64,000 nt of DNA from Paludibacteraceae bacterium (lineage in GTDB: Bacteria; Bacteroidota; Bacteroidia; Bacteroidales; Paludibacteraceae): the NCBI GenBank assembly GCA_017550335.1, contig JAFZPM010000047.1, forward strand, positions 124,001 to 188,000. The letters are read 5' to 3'. The notes beneath the pieces are model-generated. The model did not search any database. It had not been told where the DNA came from and worked only from the letters and a program-made list of their open reading frames with translations. How positions within the stretch are numbered: position 1 is the first letter of the stretch; the number at the start of each line of letters is the position of its first letter. Position numbers and translations under genes: made by a program. This document shows positions 9,108 through 17,311 of this stretch, piece by piece.

Positions 9108-10250
9108 ATGGCAGCTAAGAGAAATATTGTGATTACAGGTGGCGCCGGTTTTATCGGCTCTCATGTCGTTCGTTTATTCGTCAATAAATATCCTGATTAT
9201 AAGATTGTTAACCTAGATAAACTCACTTATGCGGGTAATCTTGAGAATCTGAAGGACGTGGAGAATAAGCCGAACTACAAGTTCGTGAGGATGGATATCT
9301 GCGATTTTGATGCGTTCTATAAACTGATGCAGGATGAAAAGATCGATGGAATCATCCATTTGGCGGCGGAAAGCCACGTCGACCGTTCCATCAAAGACCC
9401 GTTCACTTTCGCGAAAACCAATGTGATGGGTACGCTTTCCCTCTTGCAGGCCGCTAAATTGTATTGGGAGTCTTTGCCGGAAAAGTATGAGGGGAAACGT
9501 TTTTACCATATTTCGACGGATGAGGTTTATGGCGCTTTGCAAATGACTCATCCTGAGGGAATTGAGCCTCCTTTCTCGACGACTGCATCCAGCTCAGAGC
9601 ATCACTTGGCGTATGGCGAGGATTTCTTCTATGAGACCACCAAATACACGCCTCACTCCCCATATTCCGCCTCAAAGGCTGGCTCCGACCACTTCGTGCG
9701 TGCTTTCCATGACACGTATGGTATGCCTACTATCGTGACGAACTGCTCGAATAACTATGGCCCATATCAGTTCCCTGAGAAACTTATTCCTTTGTTTATC
9801 AATAATATACGTCATAAAAAGTCATTGCCTGTCTATGGTAAGGGAGAGAATGTGCGCGACTGGCTCTTCGTCGAGGATCATGCCCGCGCCATCGACACGA
9901 TTTTCCACCAGGGTAAGGTGGCTGAGACCTACAATATCGGCGGTTTCAACGAGTGGAAGAACATCGACATCATCAAGGTGGTGATTAATACGGTAGACCG
10001 TCTGTTGGGACGCAAGGAGGGGGAAGATATGAACTTAATCACCTATGTGACAGACCGTTTGGGACATGACGCCCGTTATGCCATCGACTCCACTAAGTTG
10101 CAGAAGGAATTGGGCTGGGAACCAAGCCTGCAGTTCGAGGAGGGTATTGAGAAAACTGTGAAGTGGTACCTCGATAACCAAGAGTGGATGGACAACATCA
10201 CTAGCGGCGAGTATGAGAAGTATTACGAGGAGATGTACAAGGGTAAATGA
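9108..10250 (+). CDS. rmlB: dTDP-glucose 4,6-dehydratase
   Basis: 380 residues. It converts dTDP-glucose to dTDP-4-keto-6-deoxyglucose. It has the Rossmann motif GGAGFIGSHV (residues 11-20), LAAESHVDRS, STDEVYGAL and the catalytic SPYSASKAGSDH (YxxxK). It is about 30 residues longer than enterobacterial RmlB because of an insert between the STDEVYG and YSASK motifs, a common feature in Bacteroidales. rmlA, rmlC and rmlD are not in the window, so the product probably does not go to rhamnose here; the WecE-like transaminase at 18.3 kb is a natural next step. Confidence 0.92.
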   Translation: MAAKRNIVITGGAGFIGSHVVRLFVNKYPDYKIVNLDKLTYAGNLENLKDVENKPNYKFVRMDICDFDAFYKLMQDEKIDGIIHLAAESHVDRSIKDPFTFAKTNVMGTLSLLQAAKLYWESLPEKYEGKRFYHISTDEVYGALQMTHPEGIEPPFSTTASSSEHHLAYGEDFFYETTKYTPHSPYSASKAGSDHFVRAFHDTYGMPTIVTNCSNNYGPYQFPEKLIPLFINNIRHKKSLPVYGKGENVRDWLFVEDHARAIDTIFHQGKVAETYNIGGFNEWKNIDIIKVVINTVDRLLGRKEGEDMNLITYVTDRLGHDARYAIDSTKLQKELGWEPSLQFEEGIEKTVKWYLDNQEWMDNITSGEYEKYYEEMYKGK

Positions 10251-10310
10251 TTGACCTTTCGTATGGTTTGAACACTCTTCGTAAAAAGGGGGAAAAAGCA
10301 TAGTAGATGT

Positions 10311-10341
10311 TTTGTTATATTCTCAATTTATAGTACATTTG
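10311..10341 (+). promoter_or_regulatory. Promoter of the main polysaccharide operon
   Basis: TTTG at 10311-10314 and TACATTTG at 10334-10341 are spaced by exactly 19 bases, the ideal Bacteroidota arrangement. It lies in the 300-base gap after rmlB and leaves an untranslated leader of about 200 bases before the WbpD-like gene. Confidence 0.75.
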
Positions 10342-10400
10342 CATACTTCTTTTGAGGTGTGGGCTTATGGCTTATTCCCACGTTAAGAGGTCCTTTTTTG

Positions 10401-10455
10401 GTATGTGTTCCTTCTTTTCATTTTTGTTTGTTCTGGGTGAAATGAGGAACCATAC
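10401..10455 (+). promoter_or_regulatory. Long stem-loop in the polysaccharide operon leader
   Basis: Arms 10401-10412 and 10445-10455 form an 11-bp stem with one bulged base (T10406) around a 32-base loop. Two smaller inverted repeats flank it: GTGGG/CCCAC around 10360-10382 and GTGAGT/ACTCAC at 10482-10487 and 10510-10515. No T-run follows the stem, so it is not a simple terminator. No coding capacity is seen in the leader (10342-10550). A regulatory role is inference only. Confidence 0.4.
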
Positions 10456-10550
10456 TCGAAAATATTCGGAAATGTCTGTAAGTGAGTGATTTGTGTTGAC
10501 ATACATGTTACTCACGATAACGAAGTTTTTGTCCAAATTTATCCGATCAC

Positions 10551-11120
10551 ATGTCTTTTATTCATGAAACCGCTGTCGTGGACGATGGTTGTTTGATTGG
10601 CAAAAATGTGAAGATCTGGCATTTTTCTCACATCATGTCGGGTGCCCGCATTGGCGACAATTGTAATTTCGGGCAGAATGTGGTCATTTCGCCGAATGTG
10701 GTGATCGGGAAAAACGTGAAAATCCAGAATAATGTCTCTGTCTATACGGGTGTGGTTTGTGAGGACGATGTCTTCCTCGGCCCATCCATGGTGTTCACCA
10801 ACGTCATCAATCCAAGAAGTTTTGTGGACCGCAAGTCCGAGTTCAAGCCTACCGTGGTGAGGAAAGGGGCTTCGATCGGTGCGAACGCGACGGTTGTCTG
10901 TGGCGTTGAGATCGGTGCCTACGCGATGGTGGGCGCTGGTTCGGTGGTGACGAAGGACGTGAAGCCTTTTGCCTTGGTGGTGGGTAATCCCTGCCGGCAA
11001 ATCGGGTGGGTGAGCGAGTATGGTCACCGGTTGTCTTTTGACGAGACGGGAAAGGCGGTTTGTCCGGAAACATCTTCCGTCTATGAACTGCGCGATGGTG
11101 TTGTGAATAAAATTAGTTGA
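10551..11120 (+). CDS. wbpD: WbpD/WlbB-like UDP-3-amino-uronate N-acetyltransferase
   Basis: 189 residues of left-handed beta-helix hexapeptide repeats ([LIV]G-x4: IGKNVKIW, IGDNCNFG, IGKNVKIQ, IGANATV). The sequence closely follows WbpD/WlbB, including the GPSMVFTNVINPRS segment and the GNPCRQIGWVS C-terminal signature. Known members acetylate the 3-amine of UDP-GlcNAc(3NH2)A. It is the first gene after the operon promoter and is separated by 4 bases from the oxidoreductase that follows, supporting a shared pathway with it and with the aminotransferase at 7911. Confidence 0.85.
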   Translation: MSFIHETAVVDDGCLIGKNVKIWHFSHIMSGARIGDNCNFGQNVVISPNVVIGKNVKIQNNVSVYTGVVCEDDVFLGPSMVFTNVINPRSFVDRKSEFKPTVVRKGASIGANATVVCGVEIGAYAMVGAGSVVTKDVKPFALVVGNPCRQIGWVSEYGHRLSFDETGKAVCPETSSVYELRDGVVNKIS

Positions 11121-11124
11121 TTCC

Positions 11125-12147
11125 ATGGTTAGATTCGCTGTAGTTGGTTATGGTCATATCGGGAAGCGCCATGCGGAGATGATCCGCAGGAATCCTGAGG
11201 CCGAATTGGTGGCGGTATGCGACGTGTTGCCGAAGGAAAAGGTGGATTTCACGGATGACCTTCCGTTTTTCTCCTCTATCGAGGATCTGTTGGCTTCCGG
11301 GCTCCAAATCGATGTGGTGAACATCTGCACTCCGAATTTCTTCCACGCTCCGTATGCGTTGATGGTCTTGGACAAGAGGCATCACGTGGTGATCGAGAAA
11401 CCTATCGCACTGAGCAAGGCGGACGCGGAGAAGCTGGTCAGCAAGTCATTGGAGGTCTCCAGGAGGGTGTTCTGCGTGATGCAGAACCGCTATTCCCCGC
11501 CTTCCGTGTGGCTGAAGCAGATGATGACGGAGAATCGGTTGGGCAGGATCTTCATGGTCCAGCTGAACTGCTTTTGGAACCGCGACGAACGTTATTACAA
11601 GAAGGGAAATTGGCACGGGGATGGTCGCCTGGACGGAGGAACGCTCTTCACGCAATTCTCCCATTTCATCGATATCATGTATTGGCTCTTCGGCGATATC
11701 ACCAATATCGTCGGACATTTCAACGACTTCTCCCATCAGGATTTGACTGATTTCGAGGATAGTGGGGTTGTCACGTTCGACTTCATGAACGGGGGCATGG
11801 GGTGCTTGAATTATTCCACCGCCGTGTGGGACACCAATCTGGAGAGCAGCATCACCATCGTCGGCGAAAAGGGGACGGTCAAGGTGGCTGGCCAATATAT
11901 GAACGAGGTGGTCTATTGCCATGTGCAGGACTATGAAATGCCAGTGTTGGCGCCGAGCAATCCGCCGAACGATTATGGTGCGTATAAGGGTTCCGCCCAA
12001 AACCATCATCTGGTCATAAAGAATGTGATAGATACTTTACAAAACGATAATTCCATCACGACTAACGTGTTGGAAGGCTTAAAGGTGGTCGACATCATCG
12101 AGCGGATCTATGCGGTCCGTGATGGTGTTTGGTCGAAAAAAAGATAA
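11125..12147 (+). CDS. Gfo/Idh/MocA-family NAD(P) oxidoreductase (WbpB/WlbA role)
   Basis: 340 residues. N-terminal Rossmann fold (VVGYGHIGKRHAEMI), the family EKPIAL motif at residues ~92-97 and a C-terminal substrate domain with GGTLFTQFSHFIDIMYW. By neighbourhood (N-acetyltransferase before it, WbpE-like aminotransferase in the same locus) it is the likely 3-dehydrogenase acting on a UDP-N-acetylglucosamine-uronate, giving the 3-keto sugar for amination. Its N-terminus is not the GAAGYIAPRH type of classical WlbA, so the exact substrate stays open. ugd follows after 3 bases. Confidence 0.75.
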   Translation: MVRFAVVGYGHIGKRHAEMIRRNPEAELVAVCDVLPKEKVDFTDDLPFFSSIEDLLASGLQIDVVNICTPNFFHAPYALMVLDKRHHVVIEKPIALSKADAEKLVSKSLEVSRRVFCVMQNRYSPPSVWLKQMMTENRLGRIFMVQLNCFWNRDERYYKKGNWHGDGRLDGGTLFTQFSHFIDIMYWLFGDITNIVGHFNDFSHQDLTDFEDSGVVTFDFMNGGMGCLNYSTAVWDTNLESSITIVGEKGTVKVAGQYMNEVVYCHVQDYEMPVLAPSNPPNDYGAYKGSAQNHHLVIKNVIDTLQNDNSITTNVLEGLKVVDIIERIYAVRDGVWSKKR

Positions 12148-12150
12148 TTT

Positions 12151-13494
12151 ATGAGGGATTTTAAGGATTTGAGGATCGCTGTGGCAGGCACGGGGTATGT
12201 CGGCCTGAGTATCGCCACATTGTTGGCTCAGCATCACTCAGTTGTCGCCGTGGATGTGATCCCGGAGAAGGTAGACTTGATCAATAACCGCAAGTCGCCG
12301 ATTCAAGATGATTATATCGAGAAGTATTTGGCGGAGAAACCATTGGACCTGAAGGCCACGTTGGACGGCGCCTCTGCCTATAAGGAGGCTGATTTCGTCG
12401 TGATCGCCGCTCCGACGAACTATGATCCGGTGAAGAACTATTTCGACACCAGTCATGTGGAGGAGGTGATAGACCTGGTCCTCGAAGTCAATCCGGATGC
12501 GGTGATGGTGATCAAATCGACGATTCCAGTTGGTTACACCCGCAACTTGTATGTGCGTTATGCGAAGAAGTTCGCCGAATCGCCAAGTCTTGCGGGAAAG
12601 AAGTTCAATTTGTTGTTCTCTCCTGAGTTCTTACGTGAAAGCAAGGCTCTTTATGATAACCTCTACCCGTCCCGTATCATTGTGGGATATCCTAAAATCA
12701 TCGATATACCTGCCTTTAAGGAGGAGAATGATGCGATCAGGTCGGTGGCGAGTCCCCTGTCGGAGGAGTATGCGAGAACTTTTGCCGCTCTCTTGCAGGA
12801 GGGGGCGCTGAAGGATGACATCGATACGCTCTTCATGGGCATGAAGGAGGCGGAGGCCGTGAAACTCTTCGCCAACACATATTTGGCACTTCGCGTCAGC
12901 TATTTCAATGAATTGGATACTTATGCGGAGGTGAAGGGCTTGGATGCGCAGGCGATCATCCAAGGCGTCGGTCTGGATCCTCGTATCGGCATGCATTACA
13001 ATAACCCTTCTTTCGGTTATGGCGGATATTGCCTGCCGAAGGACACGAAGCAATTGCTGGCGAACTATACCGACGTGCCGCAGAACATGATGACCGCCAT
13101 CGTGGAGAGTAACCGCACCCGCAAAGATTTCATCGCGGATCAGGTGCTGCGTAAGGCAGGTTATTATGACTATAGTAACCAAAACGGTTATAGCCAGAGC
13201 CACGAGAAGACTGTCACCATCGGCGTCTATCGTTTGACGATGAAGTCTAATTCCGACAATTTCCGCCAAAGCTCCATCCAAGGCGTGATGAAGAGGGTGA
13301 AGGCGAAGGGGGCGAATGTCATCATATATGAGCCGACGTTGGAGGATGGCTCCACGTTCTTCGGAAGCGTGGTGGTGAATGATTTGTCGAAATTCAAGGC
13401 TCAATCCCAGGCTATCATAGCCAACCGCTATGACTCGTGCTTGGATGACGTGGAGCAGAAGGTCTATACGAGGGATTTGTTTAGGAGGGATTGA
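12151..13494 (+). CDS. ugd: UDP-glucose/UDP-sugar 6-dehydrogenase
   Basis: 447 residues. It oxidises C6 of a UDP-hexose to the uronate with two NAD+. Seen: [47 protein letters not shown], and the catalytic cysteine in [19 protein letters not shown]. The protein follows the short E. coli/Klebsiella Ugd type but carries two extra segments, one near residues 185-215 and one near 340-352 (tyrosine/asparagine-rich). Ugd makes UDP-glucuronate; if the neighbouring WbpB/D/E-like enzymes are fed from here, it would have to use UDP-GlcNAc as WbpA does. Sequence alone favours Ugd. Confidence 0.88.
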   Translation: MRDFKDLRIAVAGTGYVGLSIATLLAQHHSVVAVDVIPEKVDLINNRKSPIQDDYIEKYLAEKPLDLKATLDGASAYKEADFVVIAAPTNYDPVKNYFDTSHVEEVIDLVLEVNPDAVMVIKSTIPVGYTRNLYVRYAKKFAESPSLAGKKFNLLFSPEFLRESKALYDNLYPSRIIVGYPKIIDIPAFKEENDAIRSVASPLSEEYARTFAALLQEGALKDDIDTLFMGMKEAEAVKLFANTYLALRVSYFNELDTYAEVKGLDAQAIIQGVGLDPRIGMHYNNPSFGYGGYCLPKDTKQLLANYTDVPQNMMTAIVESNRTRKDFIADQVLRKAGYYDYSNQNGYSQSHEKTVTIGVYRLTMKSNSDNFRQSSIQGVMKRVKAKGANVIIYEPTLEDGSTFFGSVVVNDLSKFKAQSQAIIANRYDSCLDDVEQKVYTRDLFRRD

Positions 13495-13513
13495 GATCCG
13501 ATTTGAATGATAA

Positions 13514-15034
13514 ATGGCTGACGGTAAACGCATAGTAAAAAACACTGGGTTCCTGTATATCCGGATGCTGCTCGTTATGGGTGTCTCTTTGTTCACCTCC
13601 AGAGTGGTTTTGGATAAGTTGGGTGTGGGTGATTATGCGCTCTATACGGTGGTAGGTGGTGTTGTGGGTATGTTGTCGTTCCTGAACGGAACGTTGAGTG
13701 TTGGGACATCCAGGTTTTTGACGTATGAACTGGGCGCCGGTAATAGAGACCGCCTAAAGGATACGTTCGTGACGACTTTTTATACCCATCTGATTCTTGC
13801 CACCCTTATCTTGCTGGTGATGGAGACCGGAGGAATGTGGTACTTGTACAATAAGTTGGTCGCCCCTCCGGAAAGAATGGACGCCTGTTTCATCGTTTTC
13901 CAATTGTCCATCTTCACGATGATGATTTCCATCACGCAGGTCCCGTACACCGCTTCCATCATGTCTCATGAGAAGATGGGTGTATATGCGTATGTGAGCG
14001 TTTTCGAGGCGTTGGCGAAATTGGGGGTGTGTTACATGATCGTTGTGACGGAATACGATAGATTAATCGTATATGCCTCTTTGATCGCTTTGGTTCAAGT
14101 TGTTGTTGCATTTACGTATAGATTCTATTGCATACATCAATTCGGGGAGTGCCGTTTGTCGTTATCCTTCGACAAGTCTATTTTTAAAGATCTTCTTGGA
14201 TTCTCCGGGTGGAATGTCATTGCTAATCTGACGGAAACACTGAAAATACAGGGCGTTTTGATTCTGATGAACATGTTCCTGCAACCTTTTGTCGTGGCGT
14301 CTCAGGCGATTGCGAATCAGGTGGCTCAGGCTATGATGCAGTTTGTGGACAATATACGTGTCGCCATTAATCCTCAGGTCATTAAATCTTATGCGGCGGG
14401 GGATTATGAAGCATCAAAGAAACTGACTTTACAGTCCGCCACTTACGTGTATGATGTGTTGCTATTGTTAGGTCTTCCGTTAATTCTTTTAGTTAGGCCA
14501 ATCCTGAATGTTTGGTTGGTGGAGGTTCCTGAATATGCTGCGATTTTTGTCCAATTTACAATAGCGACCAGGATTATATCGAATTTTTCCGCTGCGTTTT
14601 ATATTCCGATGATTGCCTCGGGAAAGGTGAAGAAAAATTCGATGGCGGCGTTGGTTTTAGGTGTTGGACAATTTGTCCTGATGTATTTTTTGTTGATGAT
14701 GGGCTATGGTGCAATGGTCGTCTTATATTTGCCATTGATCGTTTCTTCTATTTTTGCCTTTATTGTTAAACCGTATATCCTAATAAAGGATATTGATTAT
14801 AAAGTATCGGATATGCTTCCGTGCGTTGTCTCTTGTCTTAAGGTGACTATATTGTCTTGTGCGATTTCGGTGCCTATGGTGTTCCTGTTTGATGTGGATA
14901 GATTGCCGGGATTTATAGCTATTCTTGTAATTTCGGTGGGTGCGGTCATATTCTCCTCAATCTTTTTTATGGAACAGGAAGTGAGGTATAAAATATTGCA
15001 AATCATAAAAGGAAAGCTGGGTTATGGAGTTTAA
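13514..15034 (+). CDS. wzx: Wzx-type polysaccharide flippase
   Basis: 506 residues with about 12-14 hydrophobic helices. The N-terminus (NTGFLYIRMLLVMGVSLFTSRVVL) and the LNGTLSVGTSRFLTYELG block are typical of Bacteroidales lipopolysaccharide/O-antigen translocases of the MOP superfamily. It should move undecaprenyl-linked repeat units to the periplasmic face for the Wzy polymerase at 20987. The 3' end overlaps the next acyltransferase gene by 11 bases. Confidence 0.88.
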   Translation: MADGKRIVKNTGFLYIRMLLVMGVSLFTSRVVLDKLGVGDYALYTVVGGVVGMLSFLNGTLSVGTSRFLTYELGAGNRDRLKDTFVTTFYTHLILATLILLVMETGGMWYLYNKLVAPPERMDACFIVFQLSIFTMMISITQVPYTASIMSHEKMGVYAYVSVFEALAKLGVCYMIVVTEYDRLIVYASLIALVQVVVAFTYRFYCIHQFGECRLSLSFDKSIFKDLLGFSGWNVIANLTETLKIQGVLILMNMFLQPFVVASQAIANQVAQAMMQFVDNIRVAINPQVIKSYAAGDYEASKKLTLQSATYVYDVLLLLGLPLILLVRPILNVWLVEVPEYAAIFVQFTIATRIISNFSAAFYIPMIASGKVKKNSMAALVLGVGQFVLMYFLLMMGYGAMVVLYLPLIVSSIFAFIVKPYILIKDIDYKVSDMLPCVVSCLKVTILSCAISVPMVFLFDVDRLPGFIAILVISVGAVIFSSIFFMEQEVRYKILQIIKGKLGYGV

Positions 15035-16019
15035 TGCGCCGATACAGGAGAGAAATGCGTATTGGGATTGCGTTAAATTCTTCATGATTCTATTGGTTGT
15101 GGTCGGACATTCTCTTTCTTTTGGAATAGAAAACAGCCGGATGGGCCTTTCCTTGTTTAATCTTATTTATTGTTTCCACATGCCGGTTTTTGTCTTTGTT
15201 TCAGGCCGTTTCTGTAACAAGGCAGGCTCTCGCTTCCTGAAAAGTTGTTTTAAGGTTTTGGAAACATACCTTCTGTTCCAGATTATTTTCACGTTATATG
15301 AATACCCTGGCGAATTTGGGAGTCAGTTTTTCTTTCCTCGTGTTGCGATGTGGTATCTGCTTTCTCTCTTTTTTTGGCGTATGTTTATTTTATTTATTCC
15401 GAAGAAATTGGAAAGTAAGCCAACCCTTTTAATCTGTTTGGCTGTAATCGGAGCCCTCTTTTCCGTCTTTGTCCCTATTTCGACAATGTTTTCTTTTCAG
15501 CGCACCTTTTTCTTTTTCCCTTTTTTCTTGTTGGGGTATTTGACGAAAAATGTCGATTTCCAATTCCTTTGGAATCGTTCGTTGAATAAGAAGCTATGTG
15601 TTGCCTTCCTAGTCGTTTTGTGGGGGGGGCTTTATGCTGTAGACGATAAAATATACATGTATTATTCAGGACTGATGATGGGTGGTGTTAAGATAATGCT
15701 TTGTCGTATCATCTGCCTAATTTCTTCCGCCTTTATCGGACTGCTTGTCCTGAAACTCATTCCTGTCTCTGATTTTGCCGCTTCGGTTGGGAAACGTACG
15801 TTGTATATATATATATATCATATTATCGTTGTCTTATATTTGGGGAGATATTTGTGCGGTATTGGACTCTTGCCGACTTCACTGATTCCCTTGTTATTAT
15901 ACTCGATAGTTTCTTTTTCGTTATTGATAGTGTTGTCTAAATTTAGATTTTTAAACGTATTATTAAATCCTTTTTCTTCTTTGTGTGATTATGTTTTGAG
16001 TGAAAAGGAAAGGAGATGA
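15024..16019 (+). CDS. Membrane O-acyltransferase (acyltransferase-3 family)
   Basis: 331 residues with about 10 membrane helices. It has the family start RNAYWDCVKFFMILLVVVGHS (catalytic-type His in helix 1) and the HMPVFVFVSGRF motif, close to NolL/fucose O-acetylase-like members (COG3594). It probably adds an acetyl or similar group to a sugar of the polymer. It overlaps wzx and the ATP-grasp gene (ATGA), so it is within the operon. The coding sequence contains a run of eight G (15622-15629) and a 15-base TA repeat (15804-15818); both are in frame here and could slip, making the gene switchable. Confidence 0.85.
   Translation: MEFNAPIQERNAYWDCVKFFMILLVVVGHSLSFGIENSRMGLSLFNLIYCFHMPVFVFVSGRFCNKAGSRFLKSCFKVLETYLLFQIIFTLYEYPGEFGSQFFFPRVAMWYLLSLFFWRMFILFIPKKLESKPTLLICLAVIGALFSVFVPISTMFSFQRTFFFFPFFLLGYLTKNVDFQFLWNRSLNKKLCVAFLVVLWGGLYAVDDKIYMYYSGLMMGGVKIMLCRIICLISSAFIGLLVLKLIPVSDFAASVGKRTLYIYIYHIIVVLYLGRYLCGIGLLPTSLIPLLLYSIVSFSLLIVLSKFRFLNVLLNPFSSLCDYVLSEKERR
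15622..15629 (+). repeat. Poly-G tract (G8) inside the acyltransferase gene
   Basis: Eight consecutive G bases encode Trp-Gly-Gly near residue 202 of the acyltransferase. Gain or loss of one G would truncate the protein. Long G runs are rare in this otherwise A/T-rich part of the locus. Confidence 0.9.
15804..15818 (+). repeat. TA dinucleotide repeat inside the acyltransferase gene
   Basis: TATATATATATATAT (7.5 units) encodes the alternating Tyr-Ile stretch in a late membrane helix. Slippage by one unit would shift the frame for the last ~70 codons. Confidence 0.9.
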
Positions 16020-17266
16020 CAGGGAATATGGAGAGTGTGTTGGTGTTAGGTGCTTCGTCGTTGCAAGTTCCGCTGATAAAGTATCTTAAATCTAGAAAAT
16101 ATAGGGTAATCGTTGTTAGCATTCCTGGGAATTATCCTGGCTTTAATATCGCCGACAGGTGTGTTTATTTGGATGTGAGGGATGCTGAAGGTATTTATTC
16201 CGCTGTCTCGGATGAGAATGTTGTTGCGGTTTTGACTGATGAAACTGACATTTCGGTGCCGACGGTGGCTCGCTTGTGCGATAAGTTGAAGTTGCCGGGG
16301 AATGATGTTACCGTCGCAAATATTTACTCGAATAAGTATTTGATGAGGAATTTATGTGCGAAGGTCGGTGTTTCTGTGCCGATGTTCTGTAGGATGTCGA
16401 GTCGGGATGATGTTCGCGGATGTTCGTTGAAGTTCCCTGTAATTATGAAACCAGAGGACAATCAGGGAAGTCGCGGTGTCTTTTTGGCATATTCGGAAGA
16501 GGATCTTATTGCACATATTGATGAGTCTTTGTCTTTCTCAAGTACGGGGAATGTCATCGTCGAGGAATTCTTTGAAGGCAAAGAGGTCGTCGTGGAAGGT
16601 TTTGTCTATAATGGTTCGTATGTGAATTGGGGAATTGCTGACCGAAAGTACTTTGATATAAATGATGTGTTTATTCCTTCTCAAACTATTTTCCCGTCGA
16701 TATTGTCTGAGGAGAGTAAAAAAATGCTGATTCAGGCTGAAGTTAAAATCCATGCTGAATTACGACCGTCGTTTGGTATGATTCATAGCGAATATCTAGT
16801 GAATGAAACGGACGGGAGCTATATTTTAGTGGAAACTGCGCTGAGAGGAGGTGGTGTATACATATCCTCTCATTTGGTCCCGTTATATACAGGGGTCGAT
16901 AATTATAAATATCTTTTGGATTGTGGCCTGGGAAAACCGATTGGGGATATTGAATCTATTGAACAGGATGTAATCCGAAAGGCTTCCGCTTATGTCTGCT
17001 TCTATTTGCCTGAGGGTGAAATCGTTTCGGTGGAAGGTGTCGAAACCTTGAAGAAGATGGATAATGTGGTTGTGGCCGATTTGGACAATATGTATGTCGG
17101 AGGGAAAACGTCAAGGATGTTTAATAAAACACAACGATTGGGCCCTATTGTACTCTTTGAGGATGATAGAGGGAAAATAGACGATTTAATAAAAAGGATT
17201 CAAAACACTCTAAAAATCCGAGTCAGAAAACCTGATGGATCTTATGGAGGTATCATCTGGGATTGA
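16016..17266 (+). CDS. ATP-grasp ligase of the polysaccharide locus
   Basis: 416 residues. N-terminal nucleotide-fold part (VLVLGASSLQVPLIKYL), then the ATP-grasp domain with KFPVIMKPEDNQGSRGV (residues ~140-157), a VIVEEFFEGKEVVVEG strand and a metal-site region (HSEYLVNETDGSYILVE). The superfamily joins a carboxylate to an amine via acyl phosphate. Within a locus making amino sugars, linking an amino acid or hydroxy acid to a sugar amine or uronate is a reasonable inference, but the substrate is not visible. It shares ATGA with the gene before it; a second ATG at 16028 is possible. Confidence 0.75.
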   Translation: MTGNMESVLVLGASSLQVPLIKYLKSRKYRVIVVSIPGNYPGFNIADRCVYLDVRDAEGIYSAVSDENVVAVLTDETDISVPTVARLCDKLKLPGNDVTVANIYSNKYLMRNLCAKVGVSVPMFCRMSSRDDVRGCSLKFPVIMKPEDNQGSRGVFLAYSEEDLIAHIDESLSFSSTGNVIVEEFFEGKEVVVEGFVYNGSYVNWGIADRKYFDINDVFIPSQTIFPSILSEESKKMLIQAEVKIHAELRPSFGMIHSEYLVNETDGSYILVETALRGGGVYISSHLVPLYTGVDNYKYLLDCGLGKPIGDIESIEQDVIRKASAYVCFYLPEGEIVSVEGVETLKKMDNVVVADLDNMYVGGKTSRMFNKTQRLGPIVLFEDDRGKIDDLIKRIQNTLKIRVRKPDGSYGGIIWD

Positions 17267-17311
17267 TTTTACATCCGGACAGGTTGGATATCCCGAATTC
17301 GTAGATTCTAT

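Noticed and set aside
9108..10250. dTDP-rhamnose pathway
   Set aside because: rmlB is present but rmlA, rmlC and rmlD are absent here, and a WecE-like transaminase offers a different use of the product.
10401..10455. Intrinsic terminator after rmlB
   Set aside because: The stem is followed by mixed sequence with no T-run, and it lies downstream of a consensus promoter.
16016..17266. Carbamoyl-phosphate synthase large subunit
   Set aside because: It has one ATP-grasp domain and 416 residues, versus over 1,000 for CarB, and lies in a polysaccharide operon.
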